Below, piece by piece: positions 1-8,269 of a stretch of DNA of 64,000 nt. The notes below the pieces were generated by a model. The model worked only from the letters and a program-made list of their open reading frames with translations. It was not told where the DNA came from and ran no database searches. The DNA is from Allobosea robiniae (GTDB lineage: Bacteria > Pseudomonadota > Alphaproteobacteria > Rhizobiales > Beijerinckiaceae): positions 172,885 to 236,884 of the forward strand of contig NZ_FNBZ01000009.1 of the NCBI RefSeq assembly GCF_900102525.1, in the 5' to 3' direction. Both the position numbers and the translations under genes were made by a program. The number at the start of each line of letters is the position of its first letter. Within the stretch, counting starts at the first letter, position 1.

Positions 1-452
1 ACATCACGCCTGCCGCCGAGTTCAACACCTATGTCGACCCGCATGCGGCAGCGGTGGTCTTCGACTGCGGCCGGCCGATCGTGATGTTGGGCCTCGGCGT
101 CACGCTCCAGGCCATCGCCAAGCATGAACAGATCGCCCGCATCGGCGCCCTCGGCAACGCCGCCGGCAAGGCCGTCCATGGCATGCTGACACGTCCACGC
201 CCCGGCGGGCTCGGCAGCGACGGCCACCCGATGCACGACCCCTGCGTCATCGCCTTCCTGCTCTGGCCGGAATTGTTCGACGGCCGCGACTGCTTCGTCA
301 CGGTCGAGACCGGCGACGGTCCTCTGCGCGGACGCACCACGATCGACTGGAATGGCCGCCTCAGGCGCGAGCCCAACGCCCATGTCGTCTCAGCCGTGAA
401 GGCCCACGACCTGTTCGAGCGCATGATCGAACGCCTCGCCACGTTGCCTTGA
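1..452 (+). CDS. Nucleoside hydrolase (IunH/Rih type), 5'-truncated by window edge
   Basis: This is the C-terminal half of an inosine-uridine-preferring-type nucleoside hydrolase, which cleaves the N-glycosidic bond of nucleosides to ribose and base. The frame is open from base 3. Visible family marks are AEFNTYVDPHAAAVVF near the start (the conserved stretch that carries substrate-contacting Glu/Phe/Asn), then PIVMLGLGVT, and the MHDPCVIAFLL block, whose His-Asp pair corresponds to the late active-site His and metal-binding Asp of the family. About 150 residues are present of the usual 310-330; the Asp-rich N-terminal metal site lies outside the window. Substrate preference cannot be read. 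It precedes a small unknown gene in the same direction and may belong functionally to the sugar/phosphosugar locus to its right. Confidence 0.85.
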   Translation, partial: ITPAAEFNTYVDPHAAAVVFDCGRPIVMLGLGVTLQAIAKHEQIARIGALGNAAGKAVHGMLTRPRPGGLGSDGHPMHDPCVIAFLLWPELFDGRDCFVTVETGDGPLRGRTTIDWNGRLRREPNAHVVSAVKAHDLFERMIERLATLP

Positions 453-463
453 AAGACCCGGAC

Positions 464-985
464 ATGCCGCATTTCGTCGAAGCACTGCAGCAGGAAGCGG
501 CGGAAGCCATCGCGCAGATGCAGGAGGCAGCGCTCCGCGCCCGCCACGCCCATGCCCGCGCGGAACTGATGCGCCACATGCTGACCACGGCTCGCAAGGT
601 CAAGGACAAGCCGAAGGCCGAGGCTGTCGAAACCGTCGTGCGCGAATGGATGGACGCCTGGAATCTCGGGCGCTCCGACTGGCCGCATATCGCCCGCGAG
701 ATGGAGAACTTCACTGAAGCTTTCCACGACTACGTCAACGATCCGAGCGACGCCCATGACACGCGCCTGCGCGAAACCTGCGCAGCGCTCGACAAGGTTC
801 TGGAGCAGGAGGGCACCTCGATCTCCGACCAGATGGCCTTCCGCTCGCAATGTGCCCATGGCTGGTGGGAACAGGTGAAGCCCGTCCCCGCCGACCTGCC
901 CGGCCGCAAGCCGCGCCCGTCCGTGCCGGCGCTTGAATCCGGCAAAGCATTCTGGGAAGCCGGCTGCGCGGAGTTCTGTCGCTGA
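464..985 (+). CDS. Hypothetical alpha-helical protein after the nucleoside hydrolase
   Basis: The product is about 173 residues and I do not recognise a family. It is predominantly charged and helical: the first third is rich in Ala, Glu, Gln and Arg, with heptad-like spacing. A central WMDAWNLGRSDWPHIAREMENF stretch follows, and the C-terminus has four Trp/Cys-containing segments (CAHGWWEQ, AFWEAGCAEF). There is no signal peptide or membrane segment. The start is uncertain. An in-frame TTG at 449 overlaps the stop of the nucleoside hydrolase, which would indicate translational coupling, while ATG 464 gives the shorter form used here. Close packing behind the nucleoside hydrolase suggests one transcript. 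It converges on the unknown gene at 990-1346 with only a few bases between. Confidence 0.6.
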   Translation: MPHFVEALQQEAAEAIAQMQEAALRARHAHARAELMRHMLTTARKVKDKPKAEAVETVVREWMDAWNLGRSDWPHIAREMENFTEAFHDYVNDPSDAHDTRLRETCAALDKVLEQEGTSISDQMAFRSQCAHGWWEQVKPVPADLPGRKPRPSVPALESGKAFWEAGCAEFCR

Positions 986-989
986 CGCG

Positions 990-1346
990 TTACGGCAGCT
1001 GCTGGTTCTCGAAGAACCCATCCAGCGGGATCTGGGTCGTCTTCTCGAAATCATCCATCGCGTCGAGCAGGCGCTGGCGGTAGTTCAAAAGCGCCAGCAG
1101 CAATTGCGCCGCGTCGCGCGATAGCCCGTAGCGCGCCCAGCTCTCGGATGTCCGGCGCTCCAGCCCGATCTGGTCGCCGAAGGCCTCGACCGTCGCGAAG
1201 CCGAGGCCCTGCACGACTTCCAGCAGTTCCTCGGCCGACATGCGCGGCTTCACCACATGGGAATGCACCCGCTCCAGCATCAGGCGGATATCGGAGGGCC
1301 GGAACTGCAGGGAGTTGCGCGCGAACTGCTCGAAATTATTGGCCAT
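990..1346 (-). CDS. Small conserved-looking hypothetical protein coupled to sorC
   Basis: This encodes 118 residues when started at the ATG giving MANNFEQFARNSLQF. A longer upstream frame exists but lies entirely within the regulator gene and reads as shadow. The start overlaps the end of the SorC-type regulator by 11 bases, so the two are probably co-translated. The sequence is helical. A middle section (EELLEVVQGLGFATVEAFGDQIGLERRTSESWARYGLS) resembles the spacing of a helix-turn-helix with a preceding helix, but no family is certain. There are no membrane segments. A role as an accessory regulator is possible from position alone; this is inference. Confidence 0.55.
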   Translation of the reverse strand: MANNFEQFARNSLQFRPSDIRLMLERVHSHVVKPRMSAEELLEVVQGLGFATVEAFGDQIGLERRTSESWARYGLSRDAAQLLLALLNYRQRLLDAMDDFEKTTQIPLDGFFENQQLP

Positions 1347-2400
1347 GGCGTGTTTCCCGATCGGCTCCCTCTGTCGCCGGTTTCGCGCCGCCGGCCAGCA
1401 GGGCCTCCGCAGCGCCTTCATCTGTGATCAGCACTTTCGCCGCGCTCGCCCGCAAGGCCGCGCGGATCGCATGTTCCTTATGGGCGCCGCCGGCCGCGAT
1501 CGCGACGAGGCCGATGCCCCTGAGATCGGCCGGGCTCACCGCCATGATACGCCGGTTCACGGGATGGTCCACCAGTTCGCCCTCGGCATCGATGAAATGG
1601 CAGACGAGGTCGCCGACCGCCCCGGCCTTCTTCAAACCGGCCAGATCGGATTGCGGCAGAAGCCCCTCGCGGAACAGCGTCGAATCGGGGACGAGATCGC
1701 CGACGCTGACCAGCGCGACATCCGCCGCCCGCGCCCGGTCGAGCAGGTCCCGCAGGGTCGGCTCGCGCCAGAGCGCATCGCGAATCTCGGCATTCGAGAC
1801 GAAGACCGGCGCCGTCAATTGAAAGCAGTCGGCACCGAACATGTCGGCGACGCGGCGCGCCACCGCCGAGGGATTGATGCTGCGCGAATGGGTAAGCCCG
1901 CCCAGCAGCGAGACCACCGACATCGCTTCGACCTGGCGCGGCTGCATGCCGCGCAGCGCCAGATGCAGCGTCTGCCCCCAGCCGACGGCCAGTGACATGT
2001 TGTCGGTCAGCTTGTCGGAAAGCCACAAGCCCGCGGCATAGCCGACGAGCGCCGAGACGCTCGCCGCATCGCGCGCCGCCGGCACCACCACCGCCTCCTT
2101 CAGCCCGAAGGCGGTGACGAGCCCGCGCTCCAGCCCCGCCTGCCGGGCCGAGCGCGCATCGATCCTGATCTTGACCAGCCCTTCGGAGCGCGCCGCCGCC
2201 AGCATGCGGATCACCTTGATCCGGCTCAGGCCGAGTGCCTCGGCGATCTGCTCCTGGGTCAGGCCCTCGACATAGTAGAGCCATGCCGCCCGGACTTTTG
2301 CCTCCGCGACCGGCACATCGCCCTGGATCTGTCCTGCTCCGAATGCGTCTTCCACGAGCGCTCCCTGCCGCGCCACCGCGAGCACGTGCGACAGCATCAC
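1336..2400 (-). CDS. SorC/DeoR-type sugar-sensing transcriptional regulator
   Basis: The product has 354 residues, typical of SorC-family regulators. The N-terminal part holds a helix-turn-helix (about residues 30-75; AWLYYVEGLTQEQIAEALGLSRIKVIRMLAAAR), the hallmark opening of the family. It is followed by a NagB/SorC-type sugar-phosphate-binding domain (GYAAGLWLSDKL, VGWGQTLHLAL, VSLLGGLTHS, and CHFIDAEGELVDHPVNRRIMAV). Members of the family bind phosphorylated sugars and tune a neighbouring catabolic operon. It is divergent from the DRL-like reductoisomerase operon with about 110 bp between starts, so it very likely controls that operon and itself. Its ligand may therefore be a phosphosugar of that pathway. 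Confidence 0.88.
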   Translation of the reverse strand: MMLSHVLAVARQGALVEDAFGAGQIQGDVPVAEAKVRAAWLYYVEGLTQEQIAEALGLSRIKVIRMLAAARSEGLVKIRIDARSARQAGLERGLVTAFGLKEAVVVPAARDAASVSALVGYAAGLWLSDKLTDNMSLAVGWGQTLHLALRGMQPRQVEAMSVVSLLGGLTHSRSINPSAVARRVADMFGADCFQLTAPVFVSNAEIRDALWREPTLRDLLDRARAADVALVSVGDLVPDSTLFREGLLPQSDLAGLKKAGAVGDLVCHFIDAEGELVDHPVNRRIMAVSPADLRGIGLVAIAAGGAHKEHAIRAALRASAAKVLITDEGAAEALLAGGAKPATEGADRETRHGQ

Positions 2401-2443
2401 CGCATCGCGTGGTCCAAGGCAACCCGTTCGAACATCTGTGCGC

Positions 2444-2495
2444 TTGACAGGACGAAAGACATGTTCTTTTGTTCCTATATAAGAACATATGTCCT
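2444..2495 (+). promoter_or_regulatory. Probable SorC operator/promoter region in the divergent intergenic space
   Basis: The gap between the regulator and the reductoisomerase gene contains a consensus -35-like TTGACA (2444-2449). It is followed by AT-rich sequence unlike its surroundings. An inverted repeat TGTTC-8-GAACA spans 2470-2487, with a further TGTTC at 2462-2466 and an outer GACATGTTCTT / AAGAACATATGTC pairing. No good -10 sits 16-18 bp after the TTGACA. The TATATAA at 2476-2482 overlaps the inverted repeat, as expected for a regulated promoter. Assignment to SorC is by position. Confidence 0.5.
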
Positions 2496-2511
2496 AGGGA
2501 GAGTGTCGACG

Positions 2512-3873
2512 ATGGCCGCGATCCAGCCGCAGCCGCCTTTGGGCGCGCCCGTCGCCGGCCTCTCCCTGGCCGAGGCCCTCGAATTGCGCGCCAAGGCCGG
2601 CAAGCCGGTCCGCGTCGGCCTGATCGGCGCCGGCCAGATGGGCACCGATATCGTCGTCCAGATCTCCCAGATGACCGGCATCGAGATCGCCGCCGTCGCC
2701 GATATCGCGCCGGATCGCGTTTCGGAGGCCGCCGCGCTCGCCGGGCGCAAGGGCGAGGTCGACAATGTCACCGATGAGGCCGGGCTCGACGCCAGCAGAC
2801 GCAAGGGCCGCATCGCCGCCACGACCTCGCTCGACCTGATCTGCCGTTCGCCCCATGTCGACGTCATCATCGACGCCACCGGCAATCCCGAAGCCGGCTC
2901 GCGCGTCGCGCTGACTGCCATCGCCGCGCGCAAGCATATCGTGATGATGAATGTCGAGGCCGACATCACCATCGGCTCCTATCTCGCGGTCGAGGCGGCG
3001 AAGGCGGGCGTGGTCTACACGCTCGGCGCCGGCGACGAGCCCGCTGCCGCGATGGAGCTGATCAATTTCGTCCGCGCCATGGGCTATCCGGTGGTTGCCG
3101 CCGGGAAGGGCAAGAACAACCCGTTCCGCATCGATGCGGTGCCCGCCGACTATGTCGAGGAAGCCACGCGCCGGAACATGAACCCGCGCATGCTCGTCGA
3201 ATTCGTCGACGGCTCGAAGACGATGGTCGAGATGGTCGCCATCGCCAATGCCTGCGGCTTCGTGCCGGATATCCCCGGCATGCACGGTCCGGCTGCGCCA
3301 AAGGACGAATTGCAGAAGTATTTCTGCCCGAAGGAAGAGGGCGGCCTGCTCTCGCAGAAAGGCGTCGTCGATTTCTCGGTGGCCAAGGGCGTCGCGCCCG
3401 GCGTCTTCGCCATCGCAGAGATGCGCCATCCCCGCGTCCGCGAGCGGATGAGCGACCTGCATCTCGGCCCCGGCCCCTACTATTCCTTCTTCCGGCCCTA
3501 TCACCTGACGAGTCTCGAAGTCCCGCTCTCGGCCGCTGCCGCCGTCATCTTCAACCAGAGCCATATGCGCCCGCTGCCGGTGCCGACCTCCGAGGTCGGC
3601 TGCGTCGCCAAGCGCGATCTCGCGGCCGGCGAGACGCTCGATGCCATCGGCGAATACGGCTATCGCGGCTTCGCCCTCTCTCGCGCCGATGCCCAGACCC
3701 GCAAAGCGCTCCCGATCGGCCTCGCCCAGGGCGCGACCATGACCCGGCCCGTCCGCAAGGGCGAACTCATCACGCTGGCCGACGCCACGCCCGACGAACG
3801 ACTGAAGATCGTCGAGGTCCGCCGCGCGCAGGACGCGATGATCGCCGCGCTGACCTCCGGAGCCCAGGCATGA
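2512..3873 (+). CDS. DRL-family (DXP-reductoisomerase-like) NAD(P)-dependent oxidoreductase with SAF domain
   Basis: The product has 453 residues from ATG 2512, preceded by AGGGAGAG; an upstream in-frame extension is spurious. An N-terminal Rossmann fold (GLIGAGQMGTD, GAGQMG at about 39-44) is followed by a homoserine-dehydrogenase-like region (VDVIIDATGNPEAG, HIVMMNVEADITIG, AGKGKNNP near 197-204, NMNPRMLVEFVDGSKT, GMHGP). A C-terminal SAF-like domain follows (GCVAKRDLAAGETLDAIGEYGYRG, LPIGLAQGA, VRKGELIT). This architecture and these motifs match the Brucella DRL family, whose studied member converts 1-deoxyxylulose 5-phosphate to methylerythritol 4-phosphate. Family members are diverse and many probably have other substrates. 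Position in a catabolic-looking operon behind a SorC regulator argues for a degradative role here. The stop overlaps the E1-alpha start by 4 bp. Confidence 0.82.
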   Translation: MAAIQPQPPLGAPVAGLSLAEALELRAKAGKPVRVGLIGAGQMGTDIVVQISQMTGIEIAAVADIAPDRVSEAAALAGRKGEVDNVTDEAGLDASRRKGRIAATTSLDLICRSPHVDVIIDATGNPEAGSRVALTAIAARKHIVMMNVEADITIGSYLAVEAAKAGVVYTLGAGDEPAAAMELINFVRAMGYPVVAAGKGKNNPFRIDAVPADYVEEATRRNMNPRMLVEFVDGSKTMVEMVAIANACGFVPDIPGMHGPAAPKDELQKYFCPKEEGGLLSQKGVVDFSVAKGVAPGVFAIAEMRHPRVRERMSDLHLGPGPYYSFFRPYHLTSLEVPLSAAAAVIFNQSHMRPLPVPTSEVGCVAKRDLAAGETLDAIGEYGYRGFALSRADAQTRKALPIGLAQGATMTRPVRKGELITLADATPDERLKIVEVRRAQDAMIAALTSGAQA

Positions 3874-4871
3874 GCGCCCATCAGAAGCCGAACCAGCGGC
3901 CGGAACTCGCCGCGCTCGACGATGCGACGGTGGCGCAGGCGCTGACCCGCATGCACCTGATCCGCAAGTTCGAGGAGGCGGCCGAGGCGAGCTACATGCG
4001 CGGCCTGATCCACGGCACGATGCATCTCTCGATCGGGCAGGAAGCCAGTGCCGTTGGCACGACGCTGCCGCTCGAAGCGCATGACTACATCCTCTCGACC
4101 CATCGCGGCCATGGCCACTGCATCGCCCGCGGCGCCGAGCCTAAGCTGATGTTCGCCGAGTTCTTCGGCAAGGAGACCGGCTACTGCAAGGGTCGCGGCG
4201 GCTCGATGCATATCGCCGATGTCGAAGGCGGCAATCTCGGCGCCAACGGCATCGTCGGCGGCGGCCTGCCGATCGCCGTCGGCGTCGGCATGAGCATCAA
4301 GGCGCAGAAGAACGGCCGCGTCTGCATGGTCTTCTTCGGCGATGGTGCCTCGAACGAGGGCGCCTTCCACGAGGCGCTCAACATGGCCTCGATCTGGAAG
4401 CTGCCGGTCGTCTTCGTCTGCGAGAACAACAAATACGGCATGTCGATGGATATCGGTCGCGCCATGGCGGTGGCCAACGTCGCCGACCGCGCTTCCGCCT
4501 ACGGCATGCCCGGCCATTGCCTGGATGGTAACGACCTCGCCGGCGTCGCAGCCGTGGCCAAGGTCGCGATCGCGCGCGCCCGCTCCGGCGAAGGCCCCTC
4601 GCTGATCGAGTGCAAGACCTATCGCTGGCGCGGACACTCCAAGAGCGACCGCAATCTCTACCGGACCAAGGAAGAGATCGAGGAATGGCGCAACCAGGAC
4701 CCGATCCGGCGGCTCGAGGACGAACTCAAGGCGCATGACCGCTTCGACGCGGCCGCGCTGATGAAGCTCGAAGAGGGTGCCCAGCGCGACATCGACGCCG
4801 CCGTCGAATTCGCCCGCACCTGCCCGGACCCCGATCCGAAAGACCTGACCCGTGACGTCTATGCCCTCTGA
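3870..4871 (+). CDS. Thiamine-diphosphate-dependent dehydrogenase E1 alpha subunit (acetoin/pyruvate type)
   Basis: This 333-residue protein is the ThDP-binding half of a heterotetrameric E1. The ThDP/Mg motif is clear: GDGASNEGAFHEALNMAS beginning near residue 157 and ending in the downstream CENN. Also present are the N-terminal RKFEEAAEASYMRG, the HRGHGHCIARG loop and KGRGGSMH typical of PDH/acetoin E1-alpha, and the phosphorylation-loop-like YRWRGHSKSD. Length matches AcoA/PdhA. E1 decarboxylates a 2-oxoacid, or in the acetoin type attacks a 2-keto-3-hydroxy compound, and passes the acyl group to lipoyl-E2. It starts inside the DRL stop (ATGA) and overlaps the E1-beta gene, so stoichiometric translation is likely. 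Sequence does not decide between pyruvate, acetoin and an acetoin-like sugar. Confidence 0.92.
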   Translation: MSAHQKPNQRPELAALDDATVAQALTRMHLIRKFEEAAEASYMRGLIHGTMHLSIGQEASAVGTTLPLEAHDYILSTHRGHGHCIARGAEPKLMFAEFFGKETGYCKGRGGSMHIADVEGGNLGANGIVGGGLPIAVGVGMSIKAQKNGRVCMVFFGDGASNEGAFHEALNMASIWKLPVVFVCENNKYGMSMDIGRAMAVANVADRASAYGMPGHCLDGNDLAGVAAVAKVAIARARSGEGPSLIECKTYRWRGHSKSDRNLYRTKEEIEEWRNQDPIRRLEDELKAHDRFDAAALMKLEEGAQRDIDAAVEFARTCPDPDPKDLTRDVYAL

Positions 4872-5883
4872 CACGCTCGAAGCCGTGAGCGAAATCCGCG
4901 AGCTCTCCTATGCCGAGGCCGTGCGCGAGGCGCTCGGTCAGGCGATGGAAGCCGACGAGCGCGTTTTCCTCTTCGGCGAGGATGTCGGCGTCTATGGCGG
5001 CGCCTTCGGCGTCTCCGGCGACCTCGTCCACCGCTTCGGCAAGGACCGCGTGATCGACACCCCGATCAGCGAGCTCGGCATTGCCGGCGCGGCGGTCGGC
5101 GCCGCGATCACCGGCATGCGCCCGGTGCTGGAGATCCAGTTCTCGGATTTCGTCACGCTCGCCATGGAGCAGCTCGTCAACCAGGCGGCAAAAATCCGTT
5201 TCATGTTCGGCGGCAAGGCGAGCGTGCCGATGGTCGTGCGCCTGCCCGGTGGCTCGGGCACCGGCGCGGCCGCCCAACACAGCCAGAGCCTCGAAGCCTG
5301 GTTCGCCCATGTTCCCGGCCTGAAGGTTCTCCAGCCGAGCACGCCGCATGACGCCAAGGGCATGCTGCTCGCTGCGATCGACGACCCCAACCCAGTGCTG
5401 ATCTTCGAGCACAAGCTGCTCTACAAGACCAAGGGCCATGTCCCGGCGGAAGCCTATCGCGTGCCGATCGGCAAGGCCGCGATCCGCCGCGAGGGCACGG
5501 ACCTCACCATCGTCGGCTCCTCGATCATGGCCCGCAAGGCCGAGGCCGCGGCCGAGCGCCTGGCCGCAGACGGCATTTCGGCGGAGGTGATCGACCTGCG
5601 CTCGATCCGGCCGATCGACTTCACCACGATCGCCGAGAGCGTGCGCAAGACGCATCGCCTGCTGGTCGTCTACGAGGGCGTGAAGACCATGGGCATCGGC
5701 GCCGAGATTTCGGCCATGATCGCCGAGAGCGAGGTCTTCGATTTCCTCGATGCGCCGATCATCCGGTTGGGCGGCGCCGATGCGCCGATCCCCTACAATC
5801 CGGTTCTGGAGAAGGCGGCCGTCCCGCAGGAGGACGACATCGTCACCGCCGCCACCAATCTCGTCCGCCGCGGGGAAGCCTGA
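4861..5883 (+). CDS. E1 beta subunit of the 2-oxoacid/acetoin-type dehydrogenase
   Basis: Begins at ATG 4861, inside the alpha gene; an in-frame GTG at 4852 is possible. It gives 340 residues, the normal length of PdhB/AcoB. Recognisable blocks are LSYAEAVREALGQAMEADERVFLFGEDVGVYGG, the TPISELGIAGAAVGAAITG substrate-channel segment, EIQFSDFV, RLPGGSGTGAAAQHSQSLEAWFAHVPGLKVLQPS and the C-terminal transketolase-like domain (EVIDLRSIRPID). Together with the alpha subunit it forms the alpha2beta2 E1 core, with the ThDP pyrimidine face contributed by this chain. Its stop overlaps the start of the E2 gene by one base, continuing a chain of overlaps from the reductoisomerase onward. Confidence 0.92.
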   Translation: MPSDTLEAVSEIRELSYAEAVREALGQAMEADERVFLFGEDVGVYGGAFGVSGDLVHRFGKDRVIDTPISELGIAGAAVGAAITGMRPVLEIQFSDFVTLAMEQLVNQAAKIRFMFGGKASVPMVVRLPGGSGTGAAAQHSQSLEAWFAHVPGLKVLQPSTPHDAKGMLLAAIDDPNPVLIFEHKLLYKTKGHVPAEAYRVPIGKAAIRREGTDLTIVGSSIMARKAEAAAERLAADGISAEVIDLRSIRPIDFTTIAESVRKTHRLLVVYEGVKTMGIGAEISAMIAESEVFDFLDAPIIRLGGADAPIPYNPVLEKAAVPQEDDIVTAATNLVRRGEA

Positions 5884-7112
5884 TGCCGGTCGAGGTCATC
5901 CTTCCCAAGGTCGACATGGACATGGAGACAGGCACGATCGAGGCCTGGCATGTCAAGGAAGGCGACCTTGTCCGCCAGGGCGACACGATCTTCGAGATCG
6001 GCACCAACAAGGCCGTGATGGAGGTCGAGGCCCCCGCCAGCGGCGCGATCCGGAACATCAAGACCGAGACCGGCGTACCGATCTCGGTGGGAACCCCCGT
6101 TGCGTGGATCTACCTCGACGGTGAGGCCGCCACCACACCGTCCGAGCCGGCAGCCGCTGCGGCTACCGTGGCGGCTGCCACAACCCTTTCAAAAGCAGAA
6201 ACGCCGGCCGCTCCGGTGATCACGGTTGCACCAACCTCGTCAGGCCTGCGCGCGACCCCGCTAGCACGCCGCATCGCCCGCCAGAACGCCCTCGACCTCA
6301 AGACCGTGACCGGCTCCGGCCCGCGCGGACGCATCGGGGAATCCGACGTGAAGCGCCATCTGGAGCAGCGGCCGCGCTGCGCTCCGGCGCAGGAAGCGCG
6401 CCCCGCGCCAGCCGCTGGCGCTTCCGAAGGCCGCCTGCAGCCCTTCTCGGCGATCCGCCGCATCGTCGCGAACCGGCTCTCCGAGAGCATGCGCACCGCC
6501 CCGCATTTCTATCTGACGTCCGAGATCGAGATGAGCGCCGCGCGCGACCTGCTTGGCCGCCTCGCCAAACGTCACGAGCGCATCGGCGCCCCCAAGCCCA
6601 GCCTCACCGTGCTGATCGCCCGCGTCGCCGCCCGCATCCTGCGCGACCACCCGGTGATCAATGCGTCCGTCGAGGGTGAGGCGACCCGCTTCCACGAGCG
6701 CATCGATATCGGCATCGCCATGGAGCGCGACGGCGACCTCGTCGTGCCCGTGCTGCGCGATGCCGGCAGCATGGACATGCCCGCCATGACCCGCGAGTTC
6801 GCGAGGCTGCGCGAGGGCATGGCCAAGCGCACGCTGACCCCGGCCGAGCTCGGCGGCGGCACCTTCACCATCTCCAATCTCGGCATGTACGGCGTCGACT
6901 CGTTCACCGCGATCATCAACCCGCCGCAAGGCGCGATCCTCGCCGTCGGCCGCACCGTCGACAAGCCGGTCGGGCGCGAGGGCCAGATCGTGCTGAGGCC
7001 GATGGCGAACTTCACGCTGTCCTCGGATCATCGCATCGTCGACGGCGTCGCGGCAGCCCGTTTCATGGCCGATCTGCGCGAGGCCCTTGAAAACCCCGAG
7101 CTGCTCCTGTGA
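5883..7112 (+). CDS. Dihydrolipoamide acyltransferase E2 of the same complex
   Basis: The protein has 409 residues with complete E2 layout. A single lipoyl domain occupies about 1-80, with the lipoylated lysine in GTNKAVMEVEAP near residue 43. An Ala/Thr/Pro-rich linker follows, then a peripheral subunit-binding domain (ATPLARRIARQNALDLKTVTGSGPRGRIGESDVKRHL). The catalytic inner-core domain ends in DHRIVDG at about 382-388, which includes the catalytic His. It accepts the acyl group from E1 and transfers it to CoA. No E3 (dihydrolipoamide dehydrogenase) gene is present nearby, so a housekeeping Lpd would be needed. A 130-bp gap with a GC-rich stem-like GCCGG...CCGGC separates it from the transporter genes. 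Confidence 0.93.
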   Translation: MPVEVILPKVDMDMETGTIEAWHVKEGDLVRQGDTIFEIGTNKAVMEVEAPASGAIRNIKTETGVPISVGTPVAWIYLDGEAATTPSEPAAAAATVAAATTLSKAETPAAPVITVAPTSSGLRATPLARRIARQNALDLKTVTGSGPRGRIGESDVKRHLEQRPRCAPAQEARPAPAAGASEGRLQPFSAIRRIVANRLSESMRTAPHFYLTSEIEMSAARDLLGRLAKRHERIGAPKPSLTVLIARVAARILRDHPVINASVEGEATRFHERIDIGIAMERDGDLVVPVLRDAGSMDMPAMTREFARLREGMAKRTLTPAELGGGTFTISNLGMYGVDSFTAIINPPQGAILAVGRTVDKPVGREGQIVLRPMANFTLSSDHRIVDGVAAARFMADLREALENPELLL

Positions 7113-7244
7113 AGGATAATGCCGCCGGTCGCGCCGCATTGCGGGTGGCCGGCGAGAGACGACCTGACATGACGACCAGACACGAAGATCGGCCGGCGCA
7201 TTTGGCGTAAAGGTCGGCATCGCGACAACGGAGGAGATGAAACC

Positions 7245-8252
7245 ATGACCCTGACACGACGCCACTTTACCCGGCACGGCCTGATGATGACGGCTGCCGC
7301 TGCCCTGCTCGCCGCCGCGCCCGCCTTCGCACAGGCGCCCTCGGGCAAGCTCGTGCTCTACACCTCGCAGCCCGAGAAGGACGCGGCCCAGACCGTCGCC
7401 GCCTTCAAGAAGGCCTATCCCAATGTCGAGGTCGATATCTTCCGCTCCGGCACGACCGAGGTGATGGGCAAGCTCGCCGCCGAGATCTCGGCCGGCCAGC
7501 CCGGCGCCGACGTCCTCCTGATCGCGGATGCCGCGAGCATGGAAATCCTGAAGGGGCAAAAGCAGCTCCTCGCCTATCCCGGCGCCAAGACGGAAGGCCT
7601 CCAGCCCGGTTCCTTCGACGCCGACAAGACCTATTTCGGCTCGAAGCTGATCACCACCGGCATCGCCTACAACACCGCCGCCAAGGAGAAGCCGACCTCC
7701 TGGACCGATCTCGACAAGCCCGCCTACAAGGGCCAGATCTCAATGCCGAGCCCGCTCTATTCCGGTGCCGCCGCCATCATGCTCTCGACCATGACGGCCC
7801 GTCCCGATCTCGGCTGGAAGCTGTTCGAGGGTCTGAAGGCCAACGAGGCCGTCGCCGTGCGCGGCAACGGCGCCGTGCTCAAGGCCGTCGCCACCGGGGA
7901 GAAGTCCTATGGCGTGCTGGTCGATTTCATGGCCTTCAACGCCAAGAAGCAGGGCTCGCCGGTCGACTTCGTCTTCCCCAAGGAAGGCGCCCCGGCCGTG
8001 ACCGAGCCCGTCGCCATCGTGAAGACGACCAAGAACGAGGCTGCCGCAAAAGCCTTCGTCGACTTCATCCTCTCCGATGACGGGCAGAAGCTTGCTCTGA
8101 CCATGGGCTACATCCCGGCCAAGCCGAGCATCGGCTCGCCCGCCTGGCTGCCGGAAGGCACCAAGATCAACGTCATGGCCTCCGACATCGCCGCCGTGGT
8201 CAAGGCGACGGAGGCCGACAAGGCTCGCTTCGCCACGATGTTCGGTAACTGA
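7245..8252 (+). CDS. ABC transporter substrate-binding protein, Fbp/Afu type
   Basis: This 335-residue exported protein starts just after GGAGGAG. The N-terminus (TRRHFTRHGLMMTAAAALLAAAPAFAQA) is a signal peptide with a twin-arginine-like opening and cleavage after AFAQ. The mature part (GKLVLYTSQPEKDAAQTVAAFKKAYPNVEVDIFRSGTTEVMGKLAAEISAG, then ADVLLIADAASMEILKGQ) belongs to the cluster-D ferric-iron-like binding proteins. That group includes iron binders but also AfuA, which binds hexose phosphates, and phosphonate or polyamine binders. The tyrosine pair used by iron binders near the C-terminus is not evident (I see MGYIPAKPS), which favours an organic ligand. It is first in a three-gene transporter set. 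Confidence 0.88.
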   Translation: MTLTRRHFTRHGLMMTAAAALLAAAPAFAQAPSGKLVLYTSQPEKDAAQTVAAFKKAYPNVEVDIFRSGTTEVMGKLAAEISAGQPGADVLLIADAASMEILKGQKQLLAYPGAKTEGLQPGSFDADKTYFGSKLITTGIAYNTAAKEKPTSWTDLDKPAYKGQISMPSPLYSGAAAIMLSTMTARPDLGWKLFEGLKANEAVAVRGNGAVLKAVATGEKSYGVLVDFMAFNAKKQGSPVDFVFPKEGAPAVTEPVAIVKTTKNEAAAKAFVDFILSDDGQKLALTMGYIPAKPSIGSPAWLPEGTKINVMASDIAAVVKATEADKARFATMFGN

Positions 8253-8269
8253 GCCCGGAAGCGTTGCGC

